DNA of 64,000 bases from an uncultured Lachnospiraceae bacterium (GTDB lineage: Bacteria; Bacillota; Clostridia; Lachnospirales; Lachnospiraceae): positions 62,001-126,000 of the forward strand of contig CANQSB010000001.1 in NCBI GenBank assembly GCA_947626435.1, given 5' to 3'. The notes under the pieces are model-generated. The model ran no database searches. It saw only the letters and a program-made list of their open reading frames with translations, and had not been told where the DNA came from. This document shows positions 61,827 to 64,000 of this stretch, piece after piece (positions within the stretch are counted from its first letter, which is position 1; the number at the start of each line of letters is the position of its first letter). The position numbers were made by a program, and so were the translations under genes.

Positions 61827-62402
61827 TCACTTTAGTGATTCAAAAAATTCTTTTATGCCGCCCCACTTCTTATCTTTATCGGACATTATAAGCTCCATTC
61901 CCTCGGGAATGTTCCACTCCACGCCTATATCGGGGTCGCTCCAAAGCAGCCCGCCCTCATCATCAGGATGATAAAAATCAGTGCACTTATAACAAAACTC
62001 GGCATACTCGGAAAGCACAAGAAAACCATGCGCGAAATTCTTCGGCACAAAAAACTGCTTTTTGTTTTCCTCTGAAAGATGCACGCCATACCACTTTCCA
62101 AGGGTCTTTGAGCCCTTGCGCAAATCAACTACTACGTCATACACCTCGCCCTTTATGACGCGCACAAGCTTGTCCTGCGGATAATGCTTCTGAAAATGCA
62201 GACCGCGCAGCACGCCCCTCTTTGACGCTGACTGATTATCCTGCACAAAAACCTGGTCAATGCCCGTCGCCTTAAAATCATTGTAATTATAGGTTTCCAT
62301 GAAATAGCCCCTATTATCCCCAAACACCTGCGGAGTTATAACTTTCAAGCCTTCTATCACAAGCCCGTCCGCAACACATTCCTCTACCGTAATTTTTCCC
62401 AT
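61827..62402 (-). CDS. rfbC: dTDP-4-dehydrorhamnose 3,5-epimerase
   Basis: 191 residues from ATG 62402 (GGAGG upstream). A cupin enzyme of the RmlC family, with 'FGDNRGYFMETYNYNDF', 'SKRGVLRGLHFQK' (catalytic His), 'GEVYDVVVDLRKGSKTLGKW', 'PKNFAHGFLVLSE' and Tyr in 'DFYHPDDEGG'. It makes dTDP-4-dehydro-L-rhamnose, one step from the L-rhamnose donor. With rfbA nearby, and rfbB/rfbD expected just beyond the window, the cluster polymer should contain rhamnose. Confidence 0.96.
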   Translation of the reverse strand: MGKITVEECVADGLVIEGLKVITPQVFGDNRGYFMETYNYNDFKATGIDQVFVQDNQSASKRGVLRGLHFQKHYPQDKLVRVIKGEVYDVVVDLRKGSKTLGKWYGVHLSEENKKQFFVPKNFAHGFLVLSEYAEFCYKCTDFYHPDDEGGLLWSDPDIGVEWNIPEGMELIMSDKDKKWGGIKEFFESLK

Positions 62403-62442
62403 CTTAATCCTCCTATACCGCTTCAACGCCTCCGCGTTTTTC

Positions 62443-63741
62443 CTAAATATTCAGATAGCTCACATTCAGGTCAACCCTGCCCTCAATGCCGCCCACCGCG
62501 CCGCTTGACGTGTACTGCCACATATCATATCTTCCCTCGTAGAGCGGCGTCTGCCTGTACTCTGCAAGCCATATTTTTATATCATAAAATTCGTCCGTAT
62601 TCAAATTATTGTAATACCAGTTGCGGCTTGAATATACGCCCGCTTCCATCTGCGAATTCTGTATCGTCTGGCAGAAAGCGTTCACTATTGCCGTACGCAT
62701 ATCCGCGTCAAGACCGTCCGCCCTGCCGTTGCCGCCCATGCCCTCAATGTCTATAAATATCGGGAAGTCAAGCTCAGTGCCATTTAGCAGCGCGATAACC
62801 ATGCTCGCCTCCTCGACCGCCTCCACCAAGTCAACCGCCTGTGAGAAAAAGTACACGCCTACCTTTATGCCCGCCTTTTTTGCGCCCTCTATATTTTTGT
62901 AAAAGTACGGGTCTTCGACGAGAAGTCCTGACGAAGAACCACGGTAGCCGCAGCGTATTATCGCAAAGTCCACGCCCTCAGCCTTTACTACCTCCCAGTC
63001 TATCTCCTTATTCCACTTGGAAACGTCTATGCCCAATGATACGGCATTGTCATGTTCATCCTTGTCAAGCAGTGCGGTATACTGTGTATCGTCCTCATCA
63101 TCCTCGTCTACGGCCTCATTCTTGTATTCCAAATCATCATTTAAGACATCTATCTCATCCTCTGAATGGACAAAAAAGCTTATATCGTCAATCGGCGTAT
63201 ACGACACAATTGACTTCACGCGCACATTGGCAGGGTCACTCGGCACCTCGAAGCCCTCGACGCTGCCAAGCGAAACCTTGTAATCACCGGGCTTTACATT
63301 CATTATATGGACAACGCCGTCCCTATCCTCATCAAAATATGTGCCCTCGCCCTCGACTTCAACCATAAAATCATGTCCCGGCACCACATCGCCCTTATCG
63401 TCAACTATCTTTACCCTGATATCGCGCTGCACAGAGCTTGCAAGCAGCGTAAGCGATGCCGTTTCTTCATTTGACGCATGGCTTAAATTAGAACCGTTAG
63501 ACACTTCTTTATCAAAAAAATCCTCATCATATAAAAACGCCGACAAGTCCGCGCCCTTTACGCGCCCATCCTCCGCTATGCCGCCGCCGTCATCAACAGC
63601 AGCCTGTTCTTTGTCGTCTTTTGACGGGGACGAGGCGCCATGAACAAACCGCCTGTAATTTATAAACGCAACTGCCGCCATTACCGCAAGCGCCACACAC
63701 AGCGCAAGCAGTATGCCGACCCTTTTTGCCTTAGAGTCCAT
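62443..63741 (-). CDS. Membrane-anchored GH25 muramidase with Ig-like domain
   Basis: 432 residues from ATG 63741 (GAGG six bases upstream), overlapping the rfbA end by 11 bases. A membrane anchor (about 8-28) is followed by an acidic linker, a small beta-sandwich like a SpaA/prealbumin domain (about 105-185, 'IRVKIVDDKGDVVPGHDFMV') and a GH25 domain (about 235-430). GH25 hallmarks are 'GIDVSKWNKEIDWEVVK', 'FAIIRCGYRG', the catalytic 'FPIFIDIEG' (Asp-x-Glu) and 'WLAEY'. It would cut the glycan strand of peptidoglycan, perhaps opening space for polymer export or attachment. Confidence 0.92.
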   Translation of the reverse strand: MDSKAKRVGILLALCVALAVMAAVAFINYRRFVHGASSPSKDDKEQAAVDDGGGIAEDGRVKGADLSAFLYDEDFFDKEVSNGSNLSHASNEETASLTLLASSVQRDIRVKIVDDKGDVVPGHDFMVEVEGEGTYFDEDRDGVVHIMNVKPGDYKVSLGSVEGFEVPSDPANVRVKSIVSYTPIDDISFFVHSEDEIDVLNDDLEYKNEAVDEDDEDDTQYTALLDKDEHDNAVSLGIDVSKWNKEIDWEVVKAEGVDFAIIRCGYRGSSSGLLVEDPYFYKNIEGAKKAGIKVGVYFFSQAVDLVEAVEEASMVIALLNGTELDFPIFIDIEGMGGNGRADGLDADMRTAIVNAFCQTIQNSQMEAGVYSSRNWYYNNLNTDEFYDIKIWLAEYRQTPLYEGRYDMWQYTSSGAVGGIEGRVDLNVSYLNI

Positions 63742-64000
63742 TCGCAACCTCAACCAAATACTTTCCGTAATCCGTCTTCATAAGCGGCTCCGCAAGCTTC
63801 AAAAGCTGCTCCCTGGTGATAAAGCCTCTCTTGTACGCAATCTCCTCTATGCACGAGATATACAGACCCTGCCTTTTCTGGAAAGCGCACACAAAGTCCG
63901 CCGCGTCAAGCAGCGAGTCATGATTGCCCGTATCAAGCCACGCAAAACCGCGCCCCATTGTCTCTACCGTAAGCGTGCCACGCCGCAGATATTCATTGTT
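63731..64000 (-). CDS. rfbA: Glucose-1-phosphate thymidylyltransferase (C-terminal part)
   Basis: The last 89 codons of a gene cut by the window edge. 'RRGTLTVETMGRGFAWLDTG' and 'HDSLLDAADFVCAFQKRQGL' followed by 'IEEIAYKRGFI' are the RmlA C-terminal signature. It forms dTDP-glucose from glucose-1-phosphate and dTTP, the first step to dTDP-rhamnose. The product of the phosphoglucomutase encoded downstream is its substrate. Confidence 0.97.
   Translation of the reverse strand, partial: NNEYLRRGTLTVETMGRGFAWLDTGNHDSLLDAADFVCAFQKRQGLYISCIEEIAYKRGFITREQLLKLAEPLMKTDYGKYLVEVANGL

Noticed and set aside
60811-61830. The 53-codon ORF as a frameshifted continuation of wzm
   Set aside because: The wzm product already ends in the usual family C-terminus 'HFADVL', so no frameshift needs to be invoked.
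1-64000. CRISPR arrays, tRNA and rRNA genes, prophage, replication origin
   Set aside because: Looked for on both strands; no regularly spaced repeats with spacers, no tRNA-like cloverleaf, no phage or replication genes were seen.

Overview
The window looks like chromosome of a Gram-positive Clostridia bacterium, most probably a member or close relative of the Lachnospiraceae. Evidence: strong GGAGG-type ribosome-binding sites, frequent GTG starts, family content (VTC/DUF4956, YczE-like, DUF1538, FIST-GGDEF and LCP proteins) and no outer-membrane genes. Nearly everything is on the minus strand; the only convincing plus-strand gene is a diguanylate cyclase at 34165-35757. No rRNA, tRNA, CRISPR array or complete insertion sequence was seen.

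Region 1 (1-11561) is one tightly packed, often overlapping minus-strand operon for a Pel-type exopolysaccharide. The order of transcription is PelD-like c-di-GMP receptor, PelE-like TPR protein, PelA-like deacetylase, PelF glycosyltransferase and PelG flippase. These are followed by a CotH-kinase lipoprotein, a VTC-type polyphosphate-polymerase domain, a DUF4956 membrane protein and the start of a DUF4874/DUF4832 protein cut by the window edge. There is no PelB or PelC, as expected without an outer membrane.

Region 2 (11700-22800) is mixed: trpS, a large TPR/repeat/DUF4037 protein, a DUF4130 plus radical-SAM putative DNA-repair pair behind two LexA-like boxes, and a two-gene c-di-GMP operon (FIST-GGDEF, then PAS-GGDEF-EAL). 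The leaders of the last two units share a conserved, potentially base-paired sequence element. An XRE regulator follows.

Region 3 (22900-35800) holds a SulP transporter, a RelB/DinJ-type antitoxin with a PIN toxin, a tandem PII-like protein with a DUF1538 membrane protein (separated by two long inverted repeats), an orphan YezG/DUF600 immunity protein, a methyltransferase, a YczE-like protein, and an overlapping HtrA-ClpX pair. The divergent GGDEF gene follows.

Region 4 (35900-64000) makes and exports a cell-surface polysaccharide. In order of transcription it runs: rfbA (partial), a GH25 muramidase, rfbC, an ABC-2 permease (Wzm), an unlisted 53-codon ORF, an ABC ATPase with a Wzt-type C-terminal domain, a methyltransferase-kinase fusion resembling WbdD, three large GT2 enzymes, two other putative transferases, a GT39-like enzyme, phosphoglucomutase, GtrA, two GT2 enzymes, an undecaprenyl-phosphate sugar transferase, an LCP ligase, a rhamnosyltransferase-like GT2 and glmS. 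The suggested logic is a dTDP-rhamnose-containing glycan built on a lipid carrier, capped, exported by the ABC transporter and attached to peptidoglycan by LCP. Enzyme specificities cannot be read from sequence alone.

Starts were moved from the ORF-track positions where a clear ribosome-binding site supported an internal start. All family assignments come from reading the sequence; no database search was run.
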